From NCBI GenBank assembly GCA_018883705.1, contig JAHLFQ010000162.1, positions 1 to 26,003 of the forward strand: 26,003 nucleotides of DNA, written 5' to 3'. The first letter of the stretch is position 1. The number at the start of each line of letters is the position of its first letter. A model generated the notes under the pieces. That model ran no database searches, was not told the origin of the DNA, and was given only the letters and a program-made list of their open reading frames with translations. The translations under genes were made by a program, and so were the position numbers. This stretch comes from Candidatus Cellulosilyticum pullistercoris. Its GTDB lineage: Bacteria; Bacillota; Clostridia; Lachnospirales; Cellulosilyticaceae. Below, one piece after another: positions 15,733-23,167 of this stretch.

Positions 15733-16878
15733 ATGAAAAAGAAAATAACACTTTTTTTAGCGATGTTATTAGTCTTCATGCCTGTTAGTGCCTCTTCCCT
15801 TTCAGATAAGAAGAATCAGTTAAGTAATACAGAGCAGAATATCAAAGATAAAGAGGCACAAATAGCAGAAAAGCAAGAAGAAAAATCTGCTATTGAAGAA
15901 GAGATTAAGGCAGTTGACTTAGAAATCGTAGATATTCAAAATAATATAAAAGAGCTAGGAGAGCAGCTTGAAGAGAAAAAGGAACAAATCGAAGAAAGTC
16001 AGCAAAAATTAGATTTGGCAAATACAAAGAAAGAGGAACAATATGATGCCACTAAGGCAAGAATGGTTCAAATGTATAAAAACCAAAAAATTGGCTACAT
16101 GCAAGTTCTTTTTTCATCAAATAGCTTTTGGGATGCTATTAATAGAATGGAATATGTGAGACGTATTTCGCAAAAAGATAACACCATATTAGATGATTAT
16201 AAAGCTCAGATTGAGGAGATAGAAGCACAAAAGAAAACTATTGAATCTGAGAAAAATAAGTTAGATTTATTGCAAAAAGAAGCTTATGCTAAAAATGAAG
16301 AATTAGAAAGTGTAAGAAGTAAAAAAGAAACAGCGATGAATGCGTTAGCAGAAGAAGAAGGTAAGCTTCAGTCTGAGATTGAAAGTTTAGAGCAAGTTTC
16401 AAAAGACCTTAAAGCTGAAATTAATGAGCTAACTAAACAACTTGCTGCACAATCAGGTTCTAATGCACCTACACAGTATGTAGGTGGGGCCTTAATGTGG
16501 CCAGTACCGGGCTACTATCGCATTAGTTCAGATTATGTAGGGCGTGTCAGTCCTATTTTTGGAACAGCAGAGTTCCATACAGGAATTGATATTCCAGCTG
16601 GCTATGGAGAGGATGTTGTTGCTGCAGCTGATGGAGTTGTTATTACATCAGGTTGGGTGAGAGGATATGGAAATACAATTATGATCAGTCATGGCAGTGG
16701 TATTGTAACCTTGTATGGACATAATTCCTCACTAGTTGTTTCAAATGGACAATCAGTAAAAAGAGGACAAGTAATTGCCAAGATAGGTAGTACAGGCTAT
16801 GCGACAGGAAATCACTGTCACTTTGAAGTGCGTGTTAATGGAGACCATACAAGTCCTTGGCCTTATCTAAATAACTAG
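15733..16878 (+). CDS. Coiled-coil M23 peptidoglycan endopeptidase, EnvC-like
   Basis: A 381-residue exported protein. Residues 1-20 are a signal peptide. A long coiled coil rich in Lys, Glu and Gln covers about 24-115 and 150-240, interrupted by MYKNQKIGYMQVLFSSNSFWDA (about 114-135, a region conserved in PcsB/CwlO/EnvC-type proteins). The LytM/M23 domain (about 255-381) has zinc ligands His282 and Asp286 (HTGID) and His363 (HCHFE), with His330 and His361 in the positions of the LytM catalytic histidines, so it should be enzymatically active. It cleaves peptide cross-links in peptidoglycan. Placement directly after ftsEX strongly suggests that FtsX binds the coiled coil and relieves inhibition, as described for EnvC, PcsB and CwlO. 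Confidence 0.92.
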   Translation: MKKKITLFLAMLLVFMPVSASSLSDKKNQLSNTEQNIKDKEAQIAEKQEEKSAIEEEIKAVDLEIVDIQNNIKELGEQLEEKKEQIEESQQKLDLANTKKEEQYDATKARMVQMYKNQKIGYMQVLFSSNSFWDAINRMEYVRRISQKDNTILDDYKAQIEEIEAQKKTIESEKNKLDLLQKEAYAKNEELESVRSKKETAMNALAEEEGKLQSEIESLEQVSKDLKAEINELTKQLAAQSGSNAPTQYVGGALMWPVPGYYRISSDYVGRVSPIFGTAEFHTGIDIPAGYGEDVVAAADGVVITSGWVRGYGNTIMISHGSGIVTLYGHNSSLVVSNGQSVKRGQVIAKIGSTGYATGNHCHFEVRVNGDHTSPWPYLNN

Positions 16879-16889
16879 TAAGATTGGAA

Positions 16890-16919
16890 TTGTATGAAAT
16901 GTAAAAAACAGGATATAAT
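16890..16919 (+). promoter_or_regulatory. Candidate promoter before the S41 pair
   Basis: TTGTAT (16890-16895), 18-base spacer, TATAAT (16914-16919). The -10 is a perfect consensus and the -35 matches three bases. It sits about 40 bases before the TTG start at 16959, so the protease-MinJ-like genes could be transcribed separately from ftsEX. Confidence 0.4.
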
Positions 16920-16958
16920 TTATTAAGGTTTAATATATTAAGGTTAAGGGAGAAGGCA

Positions 16959-18101
16959 TTGAAAAAGATTAGATTATGGATGGTATGTATTCTAATATTT
17001 GGAGTAGCAATTATCTTCATTGGTAAGAAGGAAATAATAAATGCCTATTTTTCTACTGTCAAATTACAATTTCTAACTAATTATACAAGTAAGCATTATT
17101 TATATGATTTTAAAGAACAGACAGGGATGGAGGGTATCTATTCAGGTTATTTAGAAGGCTTAAACAATAGTGTGACCTATTATCTAAATGAGGATGATTT
17201 AAAGGCTGCTAGAGCTCAAATAAAGGGGAACTACTATGGCACAGGATTAAAGCTTATGTGGAATTTAGATGGACATTCTATGATGGTTACGGATGTCATA
17301 AAGAACTCACCAGCTGAAAGAGCAGATATACAAGTAGGAGATTGCATTACCAAGATAGATGGTATTAAAGTTTTACCTTCTAATGAGAATGACATTATTA
17401 AAAAGGCGTTTAGTAATGCCAGTTTACCTATACTGTTTACGATAGAAAATGGTGATGAACTTAAAGAGGTTAGTCTAGTACCCGAAGAAGTGAGTCTAGA
17501 GGACGTAACCTTAGAACTTATAGACGAGGTTATGTATATCAAACTAAATACCATTAAAGAGGGTACGAGTGCTCGGCTTAAAGAAATGATAGATGAGGTT
17601 TCAACTAATACCTATAAAGGAATGATATTAGATGTAAGAGGCCTATCAACAGATAATTTAGAAGAAGTATGCAAAATAAGTGATTTATTTCTAGAAAGTG
17701 GTATTGCCTTTAAAGAAAAGAGTAAAGAAGAACATATTAGGATATTTACAACTGAAGATGGAGCTTATGATACGCGTATGGCGATTCTTATGAATAGTAG
17801 TACCTTAGGTGGTGGGGAAGCACTAGTCCTAGCTCTTAAAGAGCGTGCAACGCTTTATGGAAGTGACACTGGCGGCTTAATTTATATTAGAAGAATCATA
17901 AGTCTTGAAGATGGAACAGGTATGAGTGTTGCTAGCGGAATCATTTGTGATAGATATGGTAAGCAGCTATCAGAAGAAGGTATAACGCCAGATGTGACAT
18001 TGTATTTAGATGAAGAAGACCAAATGAATAAGCTTATAAATGGCTATATTTCAAGAGATGAAGACAGCTATTTAGAGTATGTTCTTGAGAAATTCCAATA
18101 A
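16959..18101 (+). CDS. Catalytically degenerate S41/CtpA-like protein with PDZ domain
   Basis: A 380-residue protein starting at TTG, with GGGAG 6 bases upstream; the next in-frame ATG (16980) would cut the membrane anchor. A signal-anchor covers about 3-22. A PDZ domain spans about 90-175 (GTGLKL, NSPAERADIQVGDCITKIDG). An S41-type domain follows (about 180-350, GITPDVTLYL near the end). Aligned with the intact paralogue encoded next, the catalytic Ser is Gly284 (MNSSTLGGGE), the Lys is Leu307 and the helper Gln is Arg311. The LDLRNNPGG motif is also altered to LDVRGLSTD. Fold and order are kept, so it is probably a non-proteolytic relative, perhaps a regulator or chaperone partner of the active protease. 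The reading frame is intact, arguing against a simple pseudogene. Confidence 0.82.
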   Translation: MKKIRLWMVCILIFGVAIIFIGKKEIINAYFSTVKLQFLTNYTSKHYLYDFKEQTGMEGIYSGYLEGLNNSVTYYLNEDDLKAARAQIKGNYYGTGLKLMWNLDGHSMMVTDVIKNSPAERADIQVGDCITKIDGIKVLPSNENDIIKKAFSNASLPILFTIENGDELKEVSLVPEEVSLEDVTLELIDEVMYIKLNTIKEGTSARLKEMIDEVSTNTYKGMILDVRGLSTDNLEEVCKISDLFLESGIAFKEKSKEEHIRIFTTEDGAYDTRMAILMNSSTLGGGEALVLALKERATLYGSDTGGLIYIRRIISLEDGTGMSVASGIICDRYGKQLSEEGITPDVTLYLDEEDQMNKLINGYISRDEDSYLEYVLEKFQ

Positions 18102-18197
18102 ATACAAAGCGTACACTTAAATTTGTAGGATAATAGATATGAATTAAACATAAAATAACATTAAAGATATTACTATAATACTAAGGAGGTAGCATTG

Positions 18198-19364
18198 ATG
18201 AAAAGTAAACACATTTTTCGTGGTGCTGCTGTAAGTTTAATTCTCGGCACTATTGTTTTATGTACAACAGCCTTTGTAGATAAATATCAACATGTTGTAA
18301 GAAAGTTATCTATGCTTGAAAGTGTTCTTAATGAATACTATGTTGGCGATGTAGATACTTATAAACTGCAAGAGGGTATTTATAAAGGCTTTATTTCTGG
18401 AGTAGGAGATACGTATTCAGCCTATTATACTCAAAAAGAGTATGATGATTTTAAAGAAGAAGCAAGTGGAATATATCACGGTATAGGAATACGTATGTAT
18501 TTGGAGGCTGAAGATAACAGTATTGTTATTAAAGAAGTATTTGAAGGTTCACCTGCCGAAGAAGCTGGTTTATTACCTAATGACAAAATTATAAAAGTAG
18601 CAGGTAAAAATGTATCAGGTAATGACTATACCATTGTAAGTAGTCTTGTTGCAGGTGAGAAAGATACAGAAGTAGAGATGACTATTTTTAGACCTTCAGA
18701 CAAGACAACGTATGAGTTTACCTTAACAAGAGGTAATATTACTTATCCAACAGTGAATTTTAGAATGATTGATGATGAAGTTGCATACATCCAAATTACT
18801 AAATTTGAAGAACTTACGCATTCACAGTTTAAGACAGCTCTTGAAAAGAGTGAGGCTCAGAATGCTAAGGGTATCGTACTAGATCTTAGAAACAATCCAG
18901 GCGGATTACTACGTATTGCTAAAGACATAGTAGATGAATTAATTCCAGAAGGCATTATTGTTTCTACCAAAGATAAAAATGGTAAGAGTGTTGAATACTA
19001 TGCAGATAATCAGTACACAGATATTCCAATGGTAGTACTCATTAATAGTAGGAGTGCAAGTGCTTCAGAGGTTGTAGCAGGTGCCTTAAAAGACTATGGC
19101 AGAGCGAAGATGGTAGGAGAGACCAGTTATGGAAAAGGTGTTGTTCAAACAGTTATTCCACTTTCTGATGGTTCAGCACTTAAGCTCACAACGTCTCAGT
19201 ACTTTACACCAAGTGGCGTTTGTATTCAAGGGATAGGCATTGAGCCGGATGTACAAATAGGATTACCAATAGAGAAGCTTATTCGAGGCAGTAATTTAGA
19301 AGATACAGAAGATGACCAATTACAAACAGCAATAAAAGTCTTAAGACAAGAAATAAGCGAGTAG
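18198..19364 (+). CDS. ctpA: C-terminal processing protease, S41 family (CtpA/CtpB)
   Basis: A 388-residue membrane-anchored protease with AGGAGG 8 bases before the ATG (a TTG one codon earlier is also possible). Signal-anchor about 5-28; PDZ domain about 92-180 (GIGIRM, GSPAEEAGLLPNDKIIKVAG); S41 domain about 185-355 with LDLRNNPGG (228-236). The Ser-Lys pair is intact: Ser288 in SASASE and Lys313 in SYGKG, 25 residues apart as in Tsp and CtpB, with Gln317 four residues after the Lys. GIGIEPDV marks the end of the domain. It cleaves extracytoplasmic substrates after recognising C-termini or the PDZ-bound region. The linked ftsEX and M23 genes suggest roles in wall-hydrolase turnover or in signalling at division or sporulation; the substrate is unknown. 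Confidence 0.93.
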   Translation: MKSKHIFRGAAVSLILGTIVLCTTAFVDKYQHVVRKLSMLESVLNEYYVGDVDTYKLQEGIYKGFISGVGDTYSAYYTQKEYDDFKEEASGIYHGIGIRMYLEAEDNSIVIKEVFEGSPAEEAGLLPNDKIIKVAGKNVSGNDYTIVSSLVAGEKDTEVEMTIFRPSDKTTYEFTLTRGNITYPTVNFRMIDDEVAYIQITKFEELTHSQFKTALEKSEAQNAKGIVLDLRNNPGGLLRIAKDIVDELIPEGIIVSTKDKNGKSVEYYADNQYTDIPMVVLINSRSASASEVVAGALKDYGRAKMVGETSYGKGVVQTVIPLSDGSALKLTTSQYFTPSGVCIQGIGIEPDVQIGLPIEKLIRGSNLEDTEDDQLQTAIKVLRQEISE

Positions 19365-19406
19365 TAGTAAGGGGGTCTTCTTATACAGGGTACAAAAACA
19401 GAAATA

Positions 19407-20306
19407 ATGATAAGTTGTGGCGTAAGTTTACTTCTAAGTGCACTTGTCATTTTGTCTGGCATTAAGATATCTATAAGTTGGGCATATTTAATCGTCATTA
19501 TAGTTTCTATTATGATGAATCAAATAGAAAGTAAATTCACTTGCATGGCATATGTAATGCCCACTATTTTCATCATTGACGAAGTATTTGTATTATCAGG
19601 ACTTAAAAGTCATTATTTTAATCTAGCTTATGTAGAAATGATTCTACTAGTAGGAATCCTTCATTGTATTGAAGGGATACTCACATTGAGTTATGGTGGC
19701 AATAGAAACTGGGCTATTATGACATACAGAGGAAAAAAAGTAGCAGGAGGATATCAAGCTTATGGTAAGTGGCTTATTCCCCTGCTACTTTTTTCTATTA
19801 ACGGTATCTATATTCCGATAGTAGCGGCAGTTGTTTACTCAAATGCAAGCTTTGTGTTAACACCTAGAGCAAAGGCTAGGATAATGGGAAGTTGGATTTT
19901 TGTCTATGGACTGGTAATAATCGTTATAGGCTATCTTACAAGCTTAGGTGATTTACCACTTCTTTTTTCTATGATTAGTATGCCTATTTTACATGAAATA
20001 TTGTTTGCTATAGATACGCATATAGAACAAGGAGAATTACTTTATCCATATCCTAAGCAAGGAATACGAGTAATGGATTTTAAAGGAGCTGTGCCTAGCA
20101 GAATTGGGAAAATGGATATAGAAAAAGGCGATATTATCCTAAAAATCAATGAAAGTAGAGTAAATACAGAAGAAGAATATAGAGCAGTACTTATAAATAA
20201 AAATATGAAATTAGTTTTGCAGAAATTATCTGGTGCAATTACAGTGGTACAGTATACATATGAAGAGTTAGAAGAAATGAAATTGGTATTTTTACCGCCT
20301 ATATAA
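19407..20306 (+). CDS. Polytopic membrane protein with C-terminal PDZ domain, MinJ-like
   Basis: At least 299 residues. The N-terminal about 205 residues contain six or seven hydrophobic segments (roughly 4-20, 22-38, 44-60, 75-93, 121-146, 159-178, 185-200). The C-terminal about 80 form a PDZ domain (GIRVMDFKGAVPSRIGKMDI, then KGDIILKINESRVNTEEEY). This matches Bacillus MinJ (YvjD), which links DivIVA to MinD, though it is shorter. Position supports it: Bacillus also has ftsE, ftsX, ctpB and minJ in this order. No DivIVA or Min gene is in the window, so a division-site role is inferred. The annotated ATG has no ribosome-binding site. A strong AGGGGG at 19370-19375 is 7 bases from an in-frame ATA (19383), so the protein may begin 8 codons earlier. 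It ends at a strong terminator. Confidence 0.75.
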   Translation: MISCGVSLLLSALVILSGIKISISWAYLIVIIVSIMMNQIESKFTCMAYVMPTIFIIDEVFVLSGLKSHYFNLAYVEMILLVGILHCIEGILTLSYGGNRNWAIMTYRGKKVAGGYQAYGKWLIPLLLFSINGIYIPIVAAVVYSNASFVLTPRAKARIMGSWIFVYGLVIIVIGYLTSLGDLPLLFSMISMPILHEILFAIDTHIEQGELLYPYPKQGIRVMDFKGAVPSRIGKMDIEKGDIILKINESRVNTEEEYRAVLINKNMKLVLQKLSGAITVVQYTYEELEEMKLVFLPPI

Positions 20307-20315
20307 GAGTAAAAT

Positions 20316-20368
20316 AAAAAAGGAATGTATATCAAACGAAAACGTGATAGGATGTACATTCCTTTTTT
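20316..20368. terminator. Bidirectional intrinsic terminator
   Basis: A 14-bp stem (20316-20329 with 20355-20368): AAAAAAGGAATGTA pairs with TACATTCCTTTTTT. The loop itself can fold further (TATC...GATA and ACG-AAAA-CGT). The A-run and T-run on either side make it functional on both strands, serving the MinJ-like gene and the converging rhomboid-like gene. Confidence 0.9.
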
Positions 20369-20388
20369 TATTTTATTAAGTGAAGATG

Positions 20389-21234
20389 TTACTCAATGTG
20401 TGTATGATTGTGTAAGTGATCCATACAGTATTCATAGTTTCCATTACACTTTGAACAATATCTAAATTCCATATCTGGGTCAGTAAGCTCTGTTTTACCA
20501 CATACACTACATTTATGAAAAGCGACTTTTATAGGAGGACCTTGTTTAAGTTCACGTTGTTGCACCTTAAATTGTTTCTGAGTAGTAGTAGGACGGCTAC
20601 GGAGCAGTTTACTACCGAAGAATAACAAGAAGTTAAGTAAAGAAACAATGACAAGTACACGATCACCTACAGTACCAGAGATTAGTCCATAAGCTAAGAA
20701 AATGACATCAATAGCTGCTAGATATTTAACCTTAATAGGAAGAATACCATAAAGTAAAAATTGTACTTCTGGATAAAGTACGGCATATGCTAGGAATAAA
20801 GATAAATTAAGGTAAATGGTAATATTTGCATACATTGATACATAGAAATAAGAAGCTGAAACGGTATCTCTATAGAAAATAAGTTGAACAATGAGAAGTC
20901 CAAGCATATTAAAAATCATACCTAACAAATAATACACATTAAACTTAAAAGTACCCCAAGCATGTTCTAAAGCAGAACCAATGGAATAATATAAAAAAGC
21001 GGCAAATAAGAAGAAGATAGGAGACGTAGTATTCGGAATAAAGACAAAGGTAAATAGTCTCCAAATTTGCCCTCTCATAATCAGTATAGGATTAAAGTAT
21101 AAGAGATTAAGCAAGCTTGAATTTAAAAGTAAGCTATAGAATAAAACAATAGTTTGCCCAAGCATAATATAGAGCATCAAATTTGGAATAGCAAATTTAC
21201 CATATTTTCGCTGCATTTTATCTAGAAAATTCAT
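20389..21234 (-). CDS. Rhomboid-like membrane protein lacking catalytic motif, with C-terminal Cys/His cluster
   Basis: A 281-residue protein; AAGGAGG lies 5 bases before the start. The first about 210 residues have six or so membrane segments with rhomboid-superfamily landmarks: RGQIWRLFTFVFIP (54-67, the L1 loop WR motif) and SIGSALEHAWGTFKFN (84-99). The GxSG catalytic serine motif expected in the fourth segment is absent (residues around 128-150 read SYFYVSMYANITIY), and no membrane histidine is seen, so proteolysis is unlikely; the pattern recalls Derlin-type pseudoproteases. The tail (about 240-281) has CSVC at 242-245, CSKC at 260-263, Cys270 and several histidines (273, 275, 277, 279), a likely zinc-binding domain on the cytoplasmic side. 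It is transcribed alone and divergently from the next unit. It could recruit or deliver membrane proteins to a protease. Confidence 0.75.
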   Translation of the reverse strand: MNFLDKMQRKYGKFAIPNLMLYIMLGQTIVLFYSLLLNSSLLNLLYFNPILIMRGQIWRLFTFVFIPNTTSPIFFLFAAFLYYSIGSALEHAWGTFKFNVYYLLGMIFNMLGLLIVQLIFYRDTVSASYFYVSMYANITIYLNLSLFLAYAVLYPEVQFLLYGILPIKVKYLAAIDVIFLAYGLISGTVGDRVLVIVSLLNFLLFFGSKLLRSRPTTTQKQFKVQQRELKQGPPIKVAFHKCSVCGKTELTDPDMEFRYCSKCNGNYEYCMDHLHNHTHIE

Positions 21235-21310
21235 AATTCCTCCTTATATTCATATAAATAATATATTTTTGCTTTATAATTTATCATAGTTTATAATTAA
21301 TATGAAATAC

Positions 21311-21339
21311 TTGTTCTAAGTATAGCACACTCTATACTT
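21311..21339 (+). promoter_or_regulatory. Candidate promoter overlapped by an inverted repeat
   Basis: TTGTTC (21311-21316) and TATACT (21333-21338) with a 16-base spacer form a plausible promoter for the gene at 21378. An inverted repeat, AAGTATAG-CACACT-CTATACTT (21318-21325 and 21332-21339), covers the spacer and -10 box. That is the usual placement of a repressor operator. The regulator is unknown. Confidence 0.42.
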
Positions 21340-21377
21340 CAGGCAAAGGGGAAGAATTAATAGGAGGACACTTACAT

Positions 21378-22031
21378 ATGGAAAAATACGGAATTACCTT
21401 TAAAGAGATGAATAAGAAAGAAAAAGTTAAGCATATTTGGGAATACTATAGGTGGCATATTTTAGCAACCGTTATTGCTGTTGTTATGATATTTTCTCTA
21501 GGTAAAACCATACTCTTCCCAGAACCACCCGATGAGGTAGATATTGTGATTGCAGCACAGATGCATATTAATACAGACTACAATAGTGTTTTACAGCAGT
21601 TTAAAGAGGAATTTAAAACAGGTCTTGACCTAATGAATATAAATTGGGAGGATGCTGAGTCTGCCTTCGTTATGCTTCAAAAGATTCCTTTAATGATTAC
21701 AACAGACGAAATGGATATTTTCGGGACGTCTTCCGATGCGTATGAGGATTTTGTAAAGATTTATGGTGAAGATATGTTTACACCACTAGAAGATATACCA
21801 GCACTTAGCGACTTACTTGAGAAGTATAAAGATAATCTAATTACATGTGATTATGTAAATGATGAAAATGGTAATAAGATAGCTACAGAAAACCATGTTT
21901 ATGGTATTAGAGTAGATAAACTTAGTAACATACCTTGTATTGATGCAAACGAAGAAATCGTAATTGGACTTACTTCTAGAGTAAAAGATTTAGATAAAGC
22001 TATAGTTATGCTAAAATATATCTTGGAATAA
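21378..22031 (+). CDS. Membrane-anchored protein of unknown function
   Basis: A 217-residue protein not recognised beyond its general form; AGGAGG lies 10 bases upstream. A basic cytoplasmic stretch (KEMNKKEKVKHIWEYYRWH, about 9-27) is followed by one membrane segment (about 28-49). The rest (about 52-217), presumably outside the cell, is acidic and contains EVDIVIAAQMHINTDYNSVL (53-72) and a substrate-binding-like alternation of short beta strands and helices (MDIFGTSSDAYEDFV, PALSDLLEKY). No catalytic motif is visible. Similar small anchored proteins with a KEK...WEYYxWH start are common in Clostridia with no known function. It is separated by 30 bases from the PurK-like gene and likely shares a transcript with it. 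Confidence 0.7.
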   Translation: MEKYGITFKEMNKKEKVKHIWEYYRWHILATVIAVVMIFSLGKTILFPEPPDEVDIVIAAQMHINTDYNSVLQQFKEEFKTGLDLMNINWEDAESAFVMLQKIPLMITTDEMDIFGTSSDAYEDFVKIYGEDMFTPLEDIPALSDLLEKYKDNLITCDYVNDENGNKIATENHVYGIRVDKLSNIPCIDANEEIVIGLTSRVKDLDKAIVMLKYILE

Positions 22032-22061
22032 TGAAAGAACTAAATTAAGAGGAGAACCAAA

Positions 22062-23081
22062 ATGAATTTGAGTGATGTTAAGCAAATTGGGATTGTTGGT
22101 GGTGGCGCTTCAGCCCTTATGTTATGTATGGAAGCTGCAAAATTGGGAATAAGTACATGCTTGCTAGATCCTAAGGTAAATGCTATAGGCACACAAGTGG
22201 CATCAGAACATATCATTGCACCTATTACCAATGAAAATGTAAAGAAACTGAGCTTAAGATGCGATAAGGTTATTTTTAATACCAAGCCTGATTTTGAAAT
22301 AGATGTTAAATTACATGCACCTACTTATCCAAGAAAAGAAACCTTAAATGAATTATGTAATTTAAAAAATACGTTGGAGCTTTTAGAACTTCTAGAAATA
22401 CCAGTAGCTAAAGTCTATTATCAAGATAATAAAGAAGAGGCCTATGCACAAATTGAGCATTTAGAGATGCCTTTTAGATTTGTAAAACAGTATAAAAATT
22501 ATTCAAAGATAATGGAGATTTATACAAAAGAAGATTTAGCAGATTTTATCCTTGAGGTAGGTGAAGAAGCAGATAGTTTTATGCTTCAACCTATTACTCA
22601 TTATAAACAAACTATTTCTTGTATTTGCTTAGTAGACGAAACAGGTAAAGTCCATTTATACGATCCTATTGAAATTATTTATGATGAAGAGGATACTTGC
22701 CATTTAAAAATAGCAGATACCTTAACAAAAACAATGGTAACAAGATTAGCAAGATATAATCGTAAGATTATGAAGGAGCTACAACCAGTAGGCGTATATA
22801 CAATTCGTTATGGAATTAAAGCAAATAAATCGGTAGAACTCATAGATATTACGCCAGAACTTGGTGTAGGGAGTTTATTGACAATAGAAGCTTATGATTT
22901 ATCTATCTTTGAACAATATATACGTATGTTAGTAGGCATGAAAGTAACATCACCTAATTTAGAAGCCTACGCGCATGGAAGTATAAAAGAAGCAAATCAA
23001 ATTGATAAAAATGAAACAGGACATCTATATAACATAGATACTCATGCCATGTACATTCATCGCGAAGCAAAGAGTGAGTAA
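22062..23081 (+). CDS. PurK-like ATP-grasp protein, function uncertain
   Basis: A 339-residue protein, GAGGAG 7 bases upstream. The N-terminal dinucleotide-type fold resembles PurK (N5-carboxyaminoimidazole ribonucleotide synthase): IGIVGGGASALMLCMEAAKL (9-28) and CLLDPKVNAIGTQVA (33-47) parallel the PurK start. The middle (about 120-260) resembles an ATP-grasp domain (FRFVKQYKNY, FMLQPITHYKQTISCIC, DPIEIIYDEED), but the glycine-rich GYDGKGQ loop of genuine PurK is missing. The C-terminal third keeps the family outline (TIRYGIKANKSVELIDITPELGVGS, corresponding to the RxHNS-type block). No other purine genes are adjacent, so it is likely a diverged or repurposed family member, or an inactive one. 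It ends at a strong terminator. Confidence 0.7.
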   Translation: MNLSDVKQIGIVGGGASALMLCMEAAKLGISTCLLDPKVNAIGTQVASEHIIAPITNENVKKLSLRCDKVIFNTKPDFEIDVKLHAPTYPRKETLNELCNLKNTLELLELLEIPVAKVYYQDNKEEAYAQIEHLEMPFRFVKQYKNYSKIMEIYTKEDLADFILEVGEEADSFMLQPITHYKQTISCICLVDETGKVHLYDPIEIIYDEEDTCHLKIADTLTKTMVTRLARYNRKIMKELQPVGVYTIRYGIKANKSVELIDITPELGVGSLLTIEAYDLSIFEQYIRMLVGMKVTSPNLEAYAHGSIKEANQIDKNETGHLYNIDTHAMYIHREAKSE

Positions 23082-23113
23082 TCTTTCTTGTAGGATAAAG
23101 TCTATCAATAGAA

Positions 23114-23167
23114 AGGGACTCTATGAAACTTATTTCTAATATAAGAGATAAGTTTCATGGAGTCTCT
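23114..23167 (+). terminator. Long hairpin terminator after the PurK-like gene
   Basis: A 20-bp stem (23114-23133 with 23148-23167), with only two G-T pairs, around a 14-base loop, followed by a T-rich stretch (TTATTTGTTT). It ends the two-gene unit 33 bases after the stop codon. Confidence 0.85.

Noticed and set aside
17234..17554. Minus-strand open frame of 106 codons inside the degenerate S41 gene
   Set aside because: The forward frame aligns with its intact S41 neighbour over the full length, so the reverse frame is incidental.
16959..18101. Reading the degenerate S41 gene as a pseudogene
   Set aside because: The reading frame, start signal, membrane anchor and PDZ domain are intact; only the catalytic residues have changed, so a functional pseudoenzyme fits better.
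18174..18179. TATAAT immediately before the active S41 protease gene
   Set aside because: Transcription from it would begin within or just after the AGGAGG site (18184-18189), leaving no usable leader, so it is more likely chance AT-rich sequence.
20677..20689. ISG in the rhomboid-like protein as a catalytic GxSG motif
   Set aside because: The local sequence is GLISGTVGD at residues 183-191, which has the wrong spacing, is in a late segment or loop, and has no partner histidine after it in the membrane.
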